Below are positions 1-7,829 of a stretch of DNA of 64,000 bases, piece after piece (positions within the stretch are counted from its first letter, which is position 1; every line of letters starts with the position of its first letter). The stretch is from Variovorax paradoxus (lineage in GTDB: Bacteria > Pseudomonadota > Gammaproteobacteria > Burkholderiales > Burkholderiaceae_C), in contig NZ_CP046622.1 in the NCBI RefSeq assembly GCF_009755665.1, positions 62,001 to 126,000 on the forward strand, given 5' to 3'. A model generated the notes under the pieces. The model saw only the letters and a list, made by a program, of their open reading frames with translations, was not told the origin of the DNA and ran no database searches. The translations under genes were made by a program, and so were the position numbers.

Positions 1-1
1 T

Positions 2-55
2 GCAGGCCTGCAGTGGCTGCTCGGCAAGATCGATGCATCCAAGGTCGGGCAGTAG
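2..55 (+). CDS. C-terminal end of an unidentified gene (partial)
   Basis: An open frame enters from the left edge and stops at TAG (53-55). Only 17 residues are visible, ending GKIDASKVGQ. This is too short to name. It lies 23 bases before the cobalamin adenosyltransferase and may share its transcript. Confidence 0.5.
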   Translation, partial: AGLQWLLGKIDASKVGQ

Positions 56-78
56 AAAACACAAGAACAGGAGCGCCC

Positions 79-672
79 ATGAGCAACCGACTTTCGCAAA
101 TCGCCACCCGCACCGGCGACGACGGCACCACCGGCCTCGGCGACAACACCCGCGTGCCCAAGGACCACTTGCGCGTGCATGCCATGGGCGACGTGGATGA
201 GCTCAATTCGCAGATTGGCCTGTTGCTGTGCGAGCCCATGCCAGAGCCCGTGCGCGAGCTGCTGGTCGACGTGCAGCACCAGCTCTTCAACCTGGGCGGT
301 GAGCTGTCGATGCCGGGCTACACACTGCTGAAGGCCGATGCGCTGCTGCAGCTCGACAACGCCCTTGCCGAACACAACGCCGCCTTGCCGCGCCTTGCTG
401 AATTCATCCTGCCCGCGGGCACGCGCGCGGCCTCGCTCGCGCACGTGTGCCGCACGGTGGCACGGCGTGCCGAGCGTGCGGTGGTGGCACTCGGCGCCAC
501 GGCCGAACTCAACGACGCATTGCGCCAGTATCTCAACCGGCTCAGCGACCTGCTCTTCGTGCTCGCACGTGTGCTCAACCGCATGAACGGCGGCGACGAC
601 GTGTACTGGAAGAGCGAGCGCATGGCGCGCGCAGCGGCCGCCGATGCCAAAGACGAAGGAAGCCCATCATGA
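79..672 (+). CDS. pduO: PduO-type ATP:cob(I)alamin adenosyltransferase
   Basis: Transfers the adenosyl group of ATP to cob(I)alamin, giving the B12 coenzyme used by cytoplasmic mutases. The 197-residue protein has the family signature RTGDDGTTGLGD at residues 11-22, a second block around residues 125-134 (RTVARRAER) and NRLSD at 153-157, all around the ATP/cobalamin site. Length matches the PduO family. The start at 79 is chosen because an upstream in-frame ATG would add a tail without family similarity, and AGGAG lies just before 79. The stop overlaps the next gene by four bases (ATGA), so the two are probably co-translated. Confidence 0.93.
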   Translation: MSNRLSQIATRTGDDGTTGLGDNTRVPKDHLRVHAMGDVDELNSQIGLLLCEPMPEPVRELLVDVQHQLFNLGGELSMPGYTLLKADALLQLDNALAEHNAALPRLAEFILPAGTRAASLAHVCRTVARRAERAVVALGATAELNDALRQYLNRLSDLLFVLARVLNRMNGGDDVYWKSERMARAAAADAKDEGSPS

Positions 673-1031
673 AGAAGATGTCCGTCCATGCCCACGCCCT
701 GGCCGTTGCGGCTGCAGCGGCCCTGCTGCTGTCCGTGCCCACCGTGCATGCGCAGAGCGCCGACAACCCGCCCAAGGCGGAGCGCGCCCACACGCTCAAC
801 CCGCCGCCGCGCGGCAGCACGGTCGTCAACAGCGTGCAGCGCGGCACCAACGCTGCGGGCCGCGGCATCGACCGCGCGGAAGACGCAACGCGGCGTGGTG
901 TCAACAACGTGTCGGAAAAAGCCAGCCGGCCGGTGCGCCGAGTGGGCGAGTCTTTTGGGCGCAAGCTGGCACCGGGGTCCAGTGGCCGCGCTGCGCCGCC
1001 GCCTGTGGGGCCGCAAGGGAACGCGCCCTGA
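669..1031 (+). CDS. small secreted protein of unknown function
   Basis: A 120-residue protein with a clear signal peptide: basic start (MKKMSVHAH), an alanine/leucine-rich core to about residue 26 and an AQS-type cleavage site. The mature part is low in hydrophobic residues and rich in Arg, Pro, Ala and Asn, with no recognisable domain. It is probably periplasmic. It starts inside the stop of the adenosyltransferase gene (ATGA), so it is in the same operon. I do not recognise a function. Confidence 0.75.
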   Translation: MKKMSVHAHALAVAAAAALLLSVPTVHAQSADNPPKAERAHTLNPPPRGSTVVNSVQRGTNAAGRGIDRAEDATRRGVNNVSEKASRPVRRVGESFGRKLAPGSSGRAAPPPVGPQGNAP

Positions 1032-1099
1032 TTGACGTGCTTTGTTCGGGGCGGCGGTTGATCAGCGTTGCACCAGCAGCGTGACCCGGTGCACAGGGC

Positions 1100-1197
1100 A
1101 TCGGGTGCTCCGCGCAGCGAAATAAAGGAGGAGGGGCGCAGCCCCGGGGGACATTCGCGGAGGGGAGTACCCGGTGGCCTGTGCACGAGCCCTGAAC
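1100..1197 (+). repeat. dispersed intergenic repeat A, copy 1
   Basis: This stretch matches, in reverse orientation, the sequence at 62860-62957. The shared core runs through AGCGAAATAAAGGAGGAGG and GGGGACATT and ends with GCCCTGAAC. A small hairpin (GGGGC / GCA / GCCCC, 1133-1145) lies in the core; the other copy keeps a hairpin there with different bases. It fills the 240-base gap before the CYTH gene, in which I see no other feature. Confidence 0.8.
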
Positions 1198-1271
1198 AAG
1201 AGCGCCTGAACAAGAGCCAAGAGCGCCTCGACAAAAGCCCCCGAACACGGCAGACAGCGAACAACCAACAA

Positions 1272-1793
1272 ATGGCAAGAAACATTGAGATCAAGGCCCG
1301 CATCGACAGCGTGGAACGCGTGGCGCTCATTGCAGCGAAGTTCGCTGATTCAGGTCCCATCGAAATCGCACAGGACGACACCTTCTTCCGCTGCGAGAAC
1401 AGCGCAGACCGCCTCAAGCTGCGCACCTTCGCGCCCGACCGCGCCGAGCTGATCTTCTATCGCCGCGCGAACAGCAGCGGCCCCAAGGAATCGTTCTACC
1501 TGATCTCGCCCACTACAACGCCGGACACGCTGCGCGAATCGCTCACGCTCGCATGGGGCCAAGCGGGCCGCGTGCGCAAGCAGCGTCGGCTCTTCATTGT
1601 GGGCCGCACGCGGGTGCACCTCGACCGTGTCGAAGGGCTCGGTGAATTTCTCGAGCTTGAAGTGGTTCTGAAAGAAGGCGAATCCGCCGAGGCTGGCGTG
1701 GCCGAGGCCCATGCGCTCATGGCGCAACTCGGCATTGCATCCGACCAGCTGGTGCAGGGCGCCTACGTCGATCTGCTGCAGCAGGCCGCATGA
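1272..1793 (+). CDS. CYTH-domain protein (class IV adenylate cyclase / triphosphatase-like)
   Basis: A 173-residue protein starting MARNIEIKAR, which carries the N-terminal ExK metal/phosphate element of the CYTH fold. Alternating charged strands follow (KLRTF, ELIFYRR, VHLDRVEGLG, FLELEVVL), as in the triphosphate tunnel. CYTH proteins act on triphosphates such as ATP, ThTP or short polyphosphate, or make cAMP. Sequence alone does not choose between them. It is close to the CyaB-like branch in length. The gene converges on the downstream esterase, with only nine bases between the stops. Confidence 0.82.
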   Translation: MARNIEIKARIDSVERVALIAAKFADSGPIEIAQDDTFFRCENSADRLKLRTFAPDRAELIFYRRANSSGPKESFYLISPTTTPDTLRESLTLAWGQAGRVRKQRRLFIVGRTRVHLDRVEGLGEFLELEVVLKEGESAEAGVAEAHALMAQLGIASDQLVQGAYVDLLQQAA

Positions 1794-1802
1794 GCGCTGT
1801 TG

Positions 1803-2441
1803 TCAGCGCCAGCCCGCGGCCTTGAGCTGGTCCGCGAGCTGTTCCGCGACTTTGGCATAGCCCTGAGCGTTGGCGTGGATGCGATCGGAGCGCAGCGACG
1901 TGTCCGACAACACGCTCGAATACACATTGGCAACCAGCAGCGCCTGCCCGGACTTCGCGACTTCCTCGTAGAACGGTGCGTCGCTCAGCGAGCCCACGGC
2001 TGCGCGCATCGCATCGGGTGCCGGCGTGGCAAGCAGCGCGACATACGGCGTGTGCGCGCGTGCCTGGCTCACAAGCGATGCGAGGTTCTCGCGCGTGGCC
2101 GAGGGTGACACGCCGCGCAGCATGTCGTTTCCGCCAATGCCGATCAGGATGGCGTCATAGCTTTCCGCGGCCAGCAGCGCCGGCAAACGCTCCAGCGCCC
2201 CCGCTGACGTGTCGCCGTTGATGCCCGCGTTCTCGATCTGCCAGCCGGTGAGCTCACCCAGTTTCACAGGCCACGCCGCGCCGGGAGGTGCGCCGTAGCC
2301 GAAGGTCAGGCTGTCGCCCAGGGCGAGCACGCGGGCATCCGATTTCAACGCCGCGGTGGAGGGCTTGCGCTTGCCGCAGGCGGCCAGCAGGGTTGTTGCG
2401 GGCACGGTGGCCAGCAGGTGGAGGAGGTGTCGTCGCTTCAT
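1803..2441 (-). CDS. GDSL/SGNH-family arylesterase lipoprotein (TesA-like)
   Basis: A 212-residue lipase-like hydrolase. The N-terminus is a lipoprotein signal with lipobox LLAAC (Cys22). All SGNH blocks are visible: GDSL (catalytic Ser44), NAGINGDT (block II Gly), GGND (block III Asn) and DRIHANAQGY near residue 190 with the catalytic Asp and His. This matches E. coli TesA-type thioesterase/arylesterases. It probably acts on short acyl or aryl esters while membrane-anchored in the periplasm. It stands alone, convergent with the CYTH gene. Confidence 0.9.
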   Translation of the reverse strand: MKRRHLLHLLATVPATTLLAACGKRKPSTAALKSDARVLALGDSLTFGYGAPPGAAWPVKLGELTGWQIENAGINGDTSAGALERLPALLAAESYDAILIGIGGNDMLRGVSPSATRENLASLVSQARAHTPYVALLATPAPDAMRAAVGSLSDAPFYEEVAKSGQALLVANVYSSVLSDTSLRSDRIHANAQGYAKVAEQLADQLKAAGWR

Positions 2442-2492
2442 GCTGCGCGCGAGCTTAAACGCAGTCGCGGAACCACATGCTTCCGACGCCGT

Positions 2493-2675
2493 TCAATCAG
2501 GGCGTTTGAAGAACCGGTAGAGGCCGGCAACCACCATGACGGCGCCCAGGAACGCGACGGCTGTCTGGCCGCCCTCGTAGCCGCCCACTCCGGCAGGCGG
2601 GCCCGTCATGAACCACCGGAGGAGCATGCCTCCACCCCAAATTACGCCGATGGCACCGATGATCTTGTCGCGCAT
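2493..2675 (-). CDS. small two-helix membrane protein
   Basis: A 60-residue protein starting MRDKIIGAIGVIWGGG. It has one hydrophobic segment at the N-terminus, a Gly/Pro-rich loop (TGPPAGVGGYEGG) and a second segment (AVAFLGAVMVVAGLY) before a basic tail (FFKRPD). An earlier in-frame ATG at 2738 would add a basic leader not typical of such proteins. I do not recognise a family. Confidence 0.6.
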   Translation of the reverse strand: MRDKIIGAIGVIWGGGMLLRWFMTGPPAGVGGYEGGQTAVAFLGAVMVVAGLYRFFKRPD

Positions 2676-2896
2676 ATTTGATTGATGGCGCCTCCAGCGC
2701 CTGATGATCTGTATTCGCATTGTCCCCAAAGCACCCAAGCTCGACGCAAATCACCCATGCAAAACCGGGATTGAAGGACAACGTGCCGCCCCGATACCAG
2801 CGCTTACGTGATTTCACCTGACGGCGACCTGATGTGCTCCGGGCAGACACAAGCGCTGCTGACAATGGACTCGTCATCAACACGAAGGAGTTCCAG

Positions 2897-3346
2897 ATGA
2901 TCATCAAGTCAAAGAGCATGGCCGTTGCAGCTGCGGCACTCGCGATGTGCATGGCAGCGGGAAGCGCCTTCGCGCAAGACCGTGGCCATGATCGGGGCTA
3001 CGACCGTGGCAACGATCACGGCAACGGCCGCTACGAACAGCAGCATCGCCAGTTCGACCGGCACGACAACCGGCGCGGCGATCGCGGCGACCGCTACAGC
3101 CGCGAAGACTACCGGGAAGGCCGCCACTTCGATCGCCGCGGTTATCCGCAACCGCACGCCGAGTGGCGCCGCGGCGGACGTGTGCCTCATGAGTACCGCG
3201 GCCGCAACTACGTGGTGAACGACTGGCGCGCCTACCGCCTGCAGCAGCCGCCCCGCGGCTACCAATGGGTGGGCGTGGGCGGCGACTATGTGCTCGCGGC
3301 CATTGCCACGGGCCTGATTGCCCAGATCATCGTGGGCAACCAGTAA
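2897..3346 (+). CDS. RcnB-family periplasmic protein
   Basis: A 149-residue secreted protein with a signal peptide ending SAFAQ near residue 26. The middle is a low-complexity stretch of Arg, Asp, His, Gly and Tyr (repeats such as DRGHDRGYDRG). The C-terminus carries the RcnB element: a YVVNDWRAYRL block, a PPRGY-W block and a short hydrophobic end. RcnB is a periplasmic protein in nickel/cobalt homeostasis in E. coli; the His/Asp-rich middle fits metal binding, though no efflux gene is nearby. A good ribosome site (AAGGAG, 2885-2890) fixes the start. Confidence 0.82.
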   Translation: MIIKSKSMAVAAAALAMCMAAGSAFAQDRGHDRGYDRGNDHGNGRYEQQHRQFDRHDNRRGDRGDRYSREDYREGRHFDRRGYPQPHAEWRRGGRVPHEYRGRNYVVNDWRAYRLQQPPRGYQWVGVGGDYVLAAIATGLIAQIIVGNQ

Positions 3347-3360
3347 GCGCCAGGCTCAGC

Positions 3361-3621
3361 CTACGCTGTCACAGTGGGCAGCGACTGGGCGCACACGTTG
3401 CGCCCGGTGATGGTGAGCCGCAGGCCGCCGCCGTGCCATTCGAGCCAGTTAAGGCTCACATACGCCTCGATGTCGCTGTCGTCGATGCGGTCGGCCTGGC
3501 GGCTTTGCAGCAACTCCACGGTGGCGGGCAATGCCCGTCTCAGCCGCTCACGCCGTTCGGCGGCGTCGGCCGCCTTGAGGGCGGCCTTGGTTTGCTGTTG
3601 CTGCTGCGGGGTCGATGCCAT
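3361..3621 (-). CDS. small soluble protein of unknown function
   Basis: An 86-residue protein beginning MASTPQQQQQ. It has a helical, charged middle (AALKAADAAERRERLRRA) and a conserved-looking C-terminal half with NWLEWHGGG and LTITG, which could be a small strand-rich domain. The frame extends upstream to a TTG codon at 3645, but the ATG is preferred. No family is recognised. It faces the RcnB-like gene tail to tail. Confidence 0.6.
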   Translation of the reverse strand: MASTPQQQQQTKAALKAADAAERRERLRRALPATVELLQSRQADRIDDSDIEAYVSLNWLEWHGGGLRLTITGRNVCAQSLPTVTA

Positions 3622-3735
3622 TGCTGATCCGTTCCGGGAAGCCAAGGAATTAACCCGAATGTACGCTCCCTGTGTGAAGCGGCATGCTTCTTTTTTAATC
3701 CTGTTGCTGCGAGCGTCGAATACGTTGCATCCGCG

Positions 3736-4680
3736 CTAGATTTCGTAGTGCGATCCCGTCGCTTCGCCGCCCAGAGCCTTTTCGACGACGGTGCGCGTCA
3801 ACGTGGGTGCGAACGATTCGATGAACGCGTACACGTACTTGCGCAGATAGTTGCCGCGCCGCACCGCGAGCTTGGTCAGGTTGATGCCGAAGAGCCGGCC
3901 CGCATCGAGCGCGCGCAGCTGCGTGTCGCGCTCGGTCTCGTAGGCCACGCCGGCCACGATGCCCACGCCCATGCCCAGCTGCACGTAGGTCTTGATCACG
4001 TCGGCATCCATGGCCGACAACACGATGTTCGGCGCCAGCCCTCGCTGCGCAAACGCCTCGTCGATCCGCGAGCGGCCCGTAAAGCCGGTGTCGTAGGTGA
4101 TGAGCGGAAAGCGCGCCAGCGCCTCCAGCGTCAGCGGCGCGTCGAGCAGCGCATGGCCCGGCGGCACCACCACGGAGTGCGTCCAGCGGTAGCAGGGCAG
4201 GGCCACCAGTTGCGGGTAGTCGCCGAGCGCTTCCGTTGCAATGCCCACGTCGGCCTCGCCCTCGATCAGCATCTGCGCAATCTGCTTGGGCGAGCCCTGG
4301 TGCAGGTGCAGCTTCACGTTGGGGAACTGCGCGCGAAATTCCTGCACCGCCACCGGCATTGCATAGCGCGCCTGCGAGTGCGTGGCCGCCACCGAGAGCA
4401 GCCCGCTCTGCTGCGCCACGAACTCCTGTCCCGCATGCCGCAGGTTGCTGCTTTCCATCAGCATGCGCTCGATGATCGGCAGCACGTGGCCGCCTGGTTC
4501 GGTAAGCCCGGTGAGCCGCTTGCCGGCGCGCACGAAGAGTTCGATGCCCAGTTCTTCCTCCAGCTCGCGGATCTGCCGGCTCACGCCCGGCTGGGAGGTG
4601 TGCAGCGTGTTGGCAACCTCGGTCAGGTTGAAGCCGCAACGAACGGCCTCGCGTACCGAGCGCAGTTGTTGGAAGTTCAT
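3736..4680 (-). CDS. CysB-family LysR-type transcriptional regulator
   Basis: A 314-residue regulator. The winged-helix N-terminus (MNFQQLRSVREAV, then TSQPGVSRQIRELEEELG) is of the CysB/Cbl type, followed by a periplasmic-binding-like effector domain (residues about 90-300) with the GMGVGIVAG element. CysB proteins control sulfur assimilation in response to N-acetylserine or sulfate. No sulfur gene lies nearby, so its targets are elsewhere. The start at 4680 is chosen by alignment to the family; the open frame continues 30 codons upstream. It is divergent from the TetR gene. Confidence 0.88.
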   Translation of the reverse strand: MNFQQLRSVREAVRCGFNLTEVANTLHTSQPGVSRQIRELEEELGIELFVRAGKRLTGLTEPGGHVLPIIERMLMESSNLRHAGQEFVAQQSGLLSVAATHSQARYAMPVAVQEFRAQFPNVKLHLHQGSPKQIAQMLIEGEADVGIATEALGDYPQLVALPCYRWTHSVVVPPGHALLDAPLTLEALARFPLITYDTGFTGRSRIDEAFAQRGLAPNIVLSAMDADVIKTYVQLGMGVGIVAGVAYETERDTQLRALDAGRLFGINLTKLAVRRGNYLRKYVYAFIESFAPTLTRTVVEKALGGEATGSHYEI

Positions 4681-4858
4681 CTGGCGCGAAGGAATCCGAG
4701 AGGAAGAGAGAGGGGAAAACGGTGACAGGCCCGTAGCGGGGCCGCCCAGCGATTCTCGGCAGAAGCGCATATGCGGGGAACGATGCGTTTGTTGGTTTCA
4801 CATGAGCAAATCATCTTTGCGGGCATGCTGCATTGCGCTCGCACGCCGATTTGCAATT

Positions 4859-4874
4859 TCGCACGTATGTGCTA
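4859..4874. promoter_or_regulatory. probable TetR operator, copy 1
   Basis: TCGCACGTATGTGCTA is an inverted repeat (TCGCAC / 4 bases / GTGCTA, one mismatch) ending 11 bases before the tetR start codon. A second copy, perfect, lies downstream at 5531-5546. Position over the tetR promoter suggests autorepression. This is inference from sequence symmetry. Confidence 0.7.
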
Positions 4875-4885
4875 AAGTCGCCTCC

Positions 4886-5488
4886 ATGGACGCCAAGACC
4901 CAGAAAAGCGAACTCACCCGCACCGCCATCATCGGTGCGGCGATGGACGTTGCCCTGACCGAGGGCCTGGAAGCCATCACGCTCCAGGCCGTGGCCAGCC
5001 GCCTGGCGCTTTCCAAGAGCGGCGTGTTTTCCCGCGTGGGCTCGCGCGAGGCGCTGCAGAAGGCCGTGATCGAAGAGTACGGCCGCCGCTTCCTGGCCGA
5101 CGTGTTCGTGCCCGCCATGCAAAAGCCGAAGGGCCTTGCACGGCTCAACGACATCGTCGACCGCTGGATCGCTCGCACCCGCGACATCGAGGCCGAAACC
5201 GGCTGCATCTACACGGCAGGCGCGTTCGAGTACGACGACCGCGAAGGCGAGCTGCGCGACCTGCTGTTCAGCGAGATCACCCGCTGGCGCGCCGCGCTAC
5301 GCCGCACAGTGCTGCAGGCGGTCGAAACCGGCGAACTCCGGGCCGACACCGACGCCGGGCAGGTGGTCAGCGAGATCAACGGCCTCATCATCGGCCTTCT
5401 GCACGACGCGCGCTTTCTGCGCGATCCACAAGCCGCCGACCGCGCCATGCGCACCTGGCAGCGGCTGCTTTCCAGCTACCGCGCCTGA
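4886..5488 (+). CDS. TetR-family transcriptional regulator
   Basis: A 200-residue regulator. The N-terminal helix-turn-helix covers residues about 10-55 (IIGAAMDVAL, then ITLQAVASRLALSKSGVF). The C-terminal half resembles the TetR_C ligand domain (GCIYTAGAFEYDDREGELR). It probably represses itself and the following small peptide and hydrolase genes, since the same palindrome sits before tetR and before the peptide gene. The ligand is unknown; a lipid or ester substrate of the hydrolase is possible. Confidence 0.9.
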   Translation: MDAKTQKSELTRTAIIGAAMDVALTEGLEAITLQAVASRLALSKSGVFSRVGSREALQKAVIEEYGRRFLADVFVPAMQKPKGLARLNDIVDRWIARTRDIEAETGCIYTAGAFEYDDREGELRDLLFSEITRWRAALRRTVLQAVETGELRADTDAGQVVSEINGLIIGLLHDARFLRDPQAADRAMRTWQRLLSSYRA

Positions 5489-5530
5489 GCACCGGACGGG
5501 CAGTTTCCTTCGTCATTCTTCGATTCAATT

Positions 5531-5546
5531 TCGCACAATCGTGCGA
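5531..5546. promoter_or_regulatory. probable TetR operator, copy 2
   Basis: TCGCACAATCGTGCGA is a perfect 6-base inverted repeat with a 4-base spacer, located 18 bases before the start of the 37-residue peptide gene. It matches the site upstream of tetR, including the flanking CAATT before it. The pairing argues for one regulator acting at both promoters. Confidence 0.75.
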
Positions 5547-5564
5547 TAAAAAAGGAGCAGCACC

Positions 5565-5678
5565 ATGCTGATCATCGCTCTCTGCCTCGTTGTCTATGTG
5601 GGCGCCATCGGCGTCGAAACCGTCCGCGATGCGCTGCGCAGCCTGCCGCGCAGCAACGACGACTGGGTCTGGTTCTGA
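5565..5678 (+). CDS. 37-residue single-pass membrane peptide
   Basis: A short frame with a good ribosome site (AAGGAG, 5552-5557, eight bases before ATG). The product begins with a hydrophobic segment (MLIIALCLVVYVGAIGV), then a basic stretch (VRDALRSLPR) and ends NDDWVWF. It lies between an operator and the alpha/beta hydrolase gene, which starts 17 bases after its stop, so it is probably the first gene of that transcript. No family is recognised. Operator, ribosome site and membrane segment together support a real gene. Confidence 0.65.
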   Translation: MLIIALCLVVYVGAIGVETVRDALRSLPRSNDDWVWF

Positions 5679-5695
5679 ACGCGGGAGCCCATTGA

Positions 5696-6625
5696 ATGAC
5701 AAGCACCAGCAGCACCTCCTCGTCCGCGGCAACGCATGCCGCGCAATCGAACTACTACCGCCCCAGCCGCCTGATGCGCGCAGTGCGCCTCGGCCTGACC
5801 ACGTCGGAGCGCCTGTGGCCCGCATTGGGCGTGCGTGCGGCGCATCGCATCTTCGGCACGCCGCTGCCGCTCAAGTGGCTCTATCGCGCGCAGGCGCCCG
5901 GCGCAGGATGGCGGCGCGAAGCCTGGAGCTTCGAGAACGCGAGCCTCGGGCTCTATCACCTCGCCACGCAGGATTCAGGCGCCGAATCCGCGCCCGTCGT
6001 GCTGCTGGTGCACGGCTGGGGCGGGCATGCGGGCCAGATGCTGACGCTGGCGGAGGCGGTTGCCGGCGCCGGCCTGCGCCCGGTGCTGCTCGAGCTGCCG
6101 GCCCATGGCCGCAGCGCCGGCATGATGAGCAACGCGCCGCAGTTCGCGCGTGCCATCTCGTACGTGGTGGCAAGGCTCGTGGCGGACGGCCATGCGCTCA
6201 GCGCCGTGGTCGCGCATTCGATGGGCGCCAACGCGCTCGGGGTGGCCGCCGCGCAGGGCTTGCGCGCCGAGCGGCTGGTGCTGCTGGCACCACCGGCGTC
6301 GGCGCGCGAATTCACTCGCTACTTCACGCACACCTTCGGGCTGAGCGAGAAGACGCGGCTCGCCATGCAGCGGCTGTTCGAGGCGCAGGAAGGCTTCTTG
6401 ATGGCACAGCTCGAACCGGCCGCCGTGGGGCCGCGCATCGTGCAGCCGACGCTGATCGTGCACGACCGTGACGACCGCGTGAACCGGTTCGCCGATGCGG
6501 AGGCCTACCGCGATGCAATCAAGGGGGCGCAGCTCGTGGCCACGCAGGGGCTGGGGCACCGCCGCATCCTCAAGGAAGAGGAGGTGGTCCGCCAGGTAAC
6601 GCGCTTCATTGCGCGTGCGGACTGA
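5696..6625 (+). CDS. alpha/beta hydrolase
   Basis: A 309-residue hydrolase. The oxyanion-hole motif HGWGG lies near residue 105, the nucleophile elbow is AHSMGA (a GxSxG variant with Ala first) near 170, the acid is probably in HDRDDRVN and the base in GLGHRRI near 285. A 95-residue N-terminal extension with basic, helical character precedes the fold. The substrate is unknown. It follows the 37-residue peptide and is probably controlled by the TetR gene upstream. Confidence 0.88.
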   Translation: MTSTSSTSSSAATHAAQSNYYRPSRLMRAVRLGLTTSERLWPALGVRAAHRIFGTPLPLKWLYRAQAPGAGWRREAWSFENASLGLYHLATQDSGAESAPVVLLVHGWGGHAGQMLTLAEAVAGAGLRPVLLELPAHGRSAGMMSNAPQFARAISYVVARLVADGHALSAVVAHSMGANALGVAAAQGLRAERLVLLAPPASAREFTRYFTHTFGLSEKTRLAMQRLFEAQEGFLMAQLEPAAVGPRIVQPTLIVHDRDDRVNRFADAEAYRDAIKGAQLVATQGLGHRRILKEEEVVRQVTRFIARAD

Positions 6626-6673
6626 CCGAAGCCGCGCAGGCAGAGCGGGTTGCGCGGCCCGCCTCGCGGGCGT

Positions 6674-6952
6674 TCAGCGCGCCGGCGTGGGCGAGGCGTC
6701 GGGCAGTTCGATCTTGATGTCGAGCACTTCGAGGTCGTCCTGCTTTTCCAGGTGAACCTTGATGTCCTCGGCATTGATCTTCACGTATTTGGAGATCACC
6801 GCCATCAGCTCGCGCTGGAGGTCGGGCAGGTAGTCGGGGCGCTTCTTGCCGCTGAGGCTGGACCGCTCGTGCGCGAGGATGATCTGCAGCCGCTCTTTGG
6901 CGACGCTGGCTGTCTTCTTCTTTTCGCCGAGCAGGAACGAGAAAAAGGACAT
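6674..6952 (-). CDS. minE: cell division topological specificity factor MinE
   Basis: A 92-residue protein with the MinE layout: a membrane-targeting, MinD-activating N-terminus ([20 protein letters not shown]), the conserved [10 protein letters not shown] block and a C-terminal dimerisation domain. It stimulates the MinD ATPase so that MinCD oscillates and the division septum forms at mid-cell. It is the last gene of minC-minD-minE, three bases after minD. Confidence 0.97.
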   Translation of the reverse strand: MSFFSFLLGEKKKTASVAKERLQIILAHERSSLSGKKRPDYLPDLQRELMAVISKYVKINAEDIKVHLEKQDDLEVLDIKIELPDASPTPAR

Positions 6953-6955
6953 GGC

Positions 6956-7771
6956 CTACTTGCCTCCAAAGATTCGCTTGAAGAAGCCCGGCTTTTCGGC
7001 ATCGACGAAGCGCATCGGGCGGTCTTCGCCCAGGAAGCGCGCGACCACGTCGCTGTAGGCCTTGGCCACGTCGGTGTCCTTGTCGTGGATGGCGGGCACG
7101 CCCTGGTTGGACGCCTGCAGCACGCTTTCGGATTCGGGAATGACGCCGATCAGCTTGATGCGCAGGATGTCCTGGATGTCTTCCAGCGAGAGCATCTGGC
7201 CGCCGGCCACGCGGTTGGGGTTGTAGCGGGTGATCAGCAGGTGCTCCTTGATGGGGTCGCCGCCTTCCTTCGCCCGCTTGGTCTTGCTGCTCAGCATGCC
7301 CAGGATGCGGTCGGAGTCGCGCACCGAGGATACCTCGGGGTTGGTCACCACCAGTGCCTCATCTGCAAAGTGCATGGCCATCATCGCGCCGGTCTCGATG
7401 CCCGCGGGCGAGTCGCACACGATGTAGTCGAACTCCATGGCGGCCAGGTCGTTCAGCACCTTTTCCACGCCCTCTTGCGTCAGGGCCTCCTTGTCGCGCG
7501 TCTGCGAGGCCGCCAGCACGAAGAGGTTGTCGCACTGCTTGTCCTTGATGAGCGCCTGGCTCAGGTTGGCTTCGCCCTGGATCACGTTGATCAGGTCGTA
7601 CACCACGCGGCGCTCGCAGCCCATGATCAGGTCGAGGTTGCGCAGGCCCACGTCGAAGTCGATCACCGCCGTCTTCTTGCCCGCGAGCGCGAGGCCCGAC
7701 GCAAAGCTGGCGCTCGTCGTGGTCTTGCCGACGCCGCCCTTGCCTGAGGTCACCACCACAATTTTGGCCAT
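6956..7771 (-). CDS. minD: septum site-determining ATPase MinD
   Basis: A 271-residue ParA/MinD ATPase. The deviant Walker A motif KGGVGKT lies at residues 11-17, FDVGLRNLDL and CDSPAGIE are the other ATPase blocks, and the C-terminus (FFKRIFGGK) is the amphipathic membrane-targeting helix. MinD binds membrane as the ATP dimer and recruits MinC and MinE. Two ATGs are possible (7777 and 7771); AAGGA touches the first and is seven bases from the second, so 7771 is chosen. Confidence 0.97.
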   Translation of the reverse strand: MAKIVVVTSGKGGVGKTTTSASFASGLALAGKKTAVIDFDVGLRNLDLIMGCERRVVYDLINVIQGEANLSQALIKDKQCDNLFVLAASQTRDKEALTQEGVEKVLNDLAAMEFDYIVCDSPAGIETGAMMAMHFADEALVVTNPEVSSVRDSDRILGMLSSKTKRAKEGGDPIKEHLLITRYNPNRVAGGQMLSLEDIQDILRIKLIGVIPESESVLQASNQGVPAIHDKDTDVAKAYSDVVARFLGEDRPMRFVDAEKPGFFKRIFGGK

Positions 7772-7829
7772 GGCCATTCCTTCTTGTTTCGATTCGGTTG
7801 TTGGTTTTTAAGATTCGCCGCGTGCCCGG

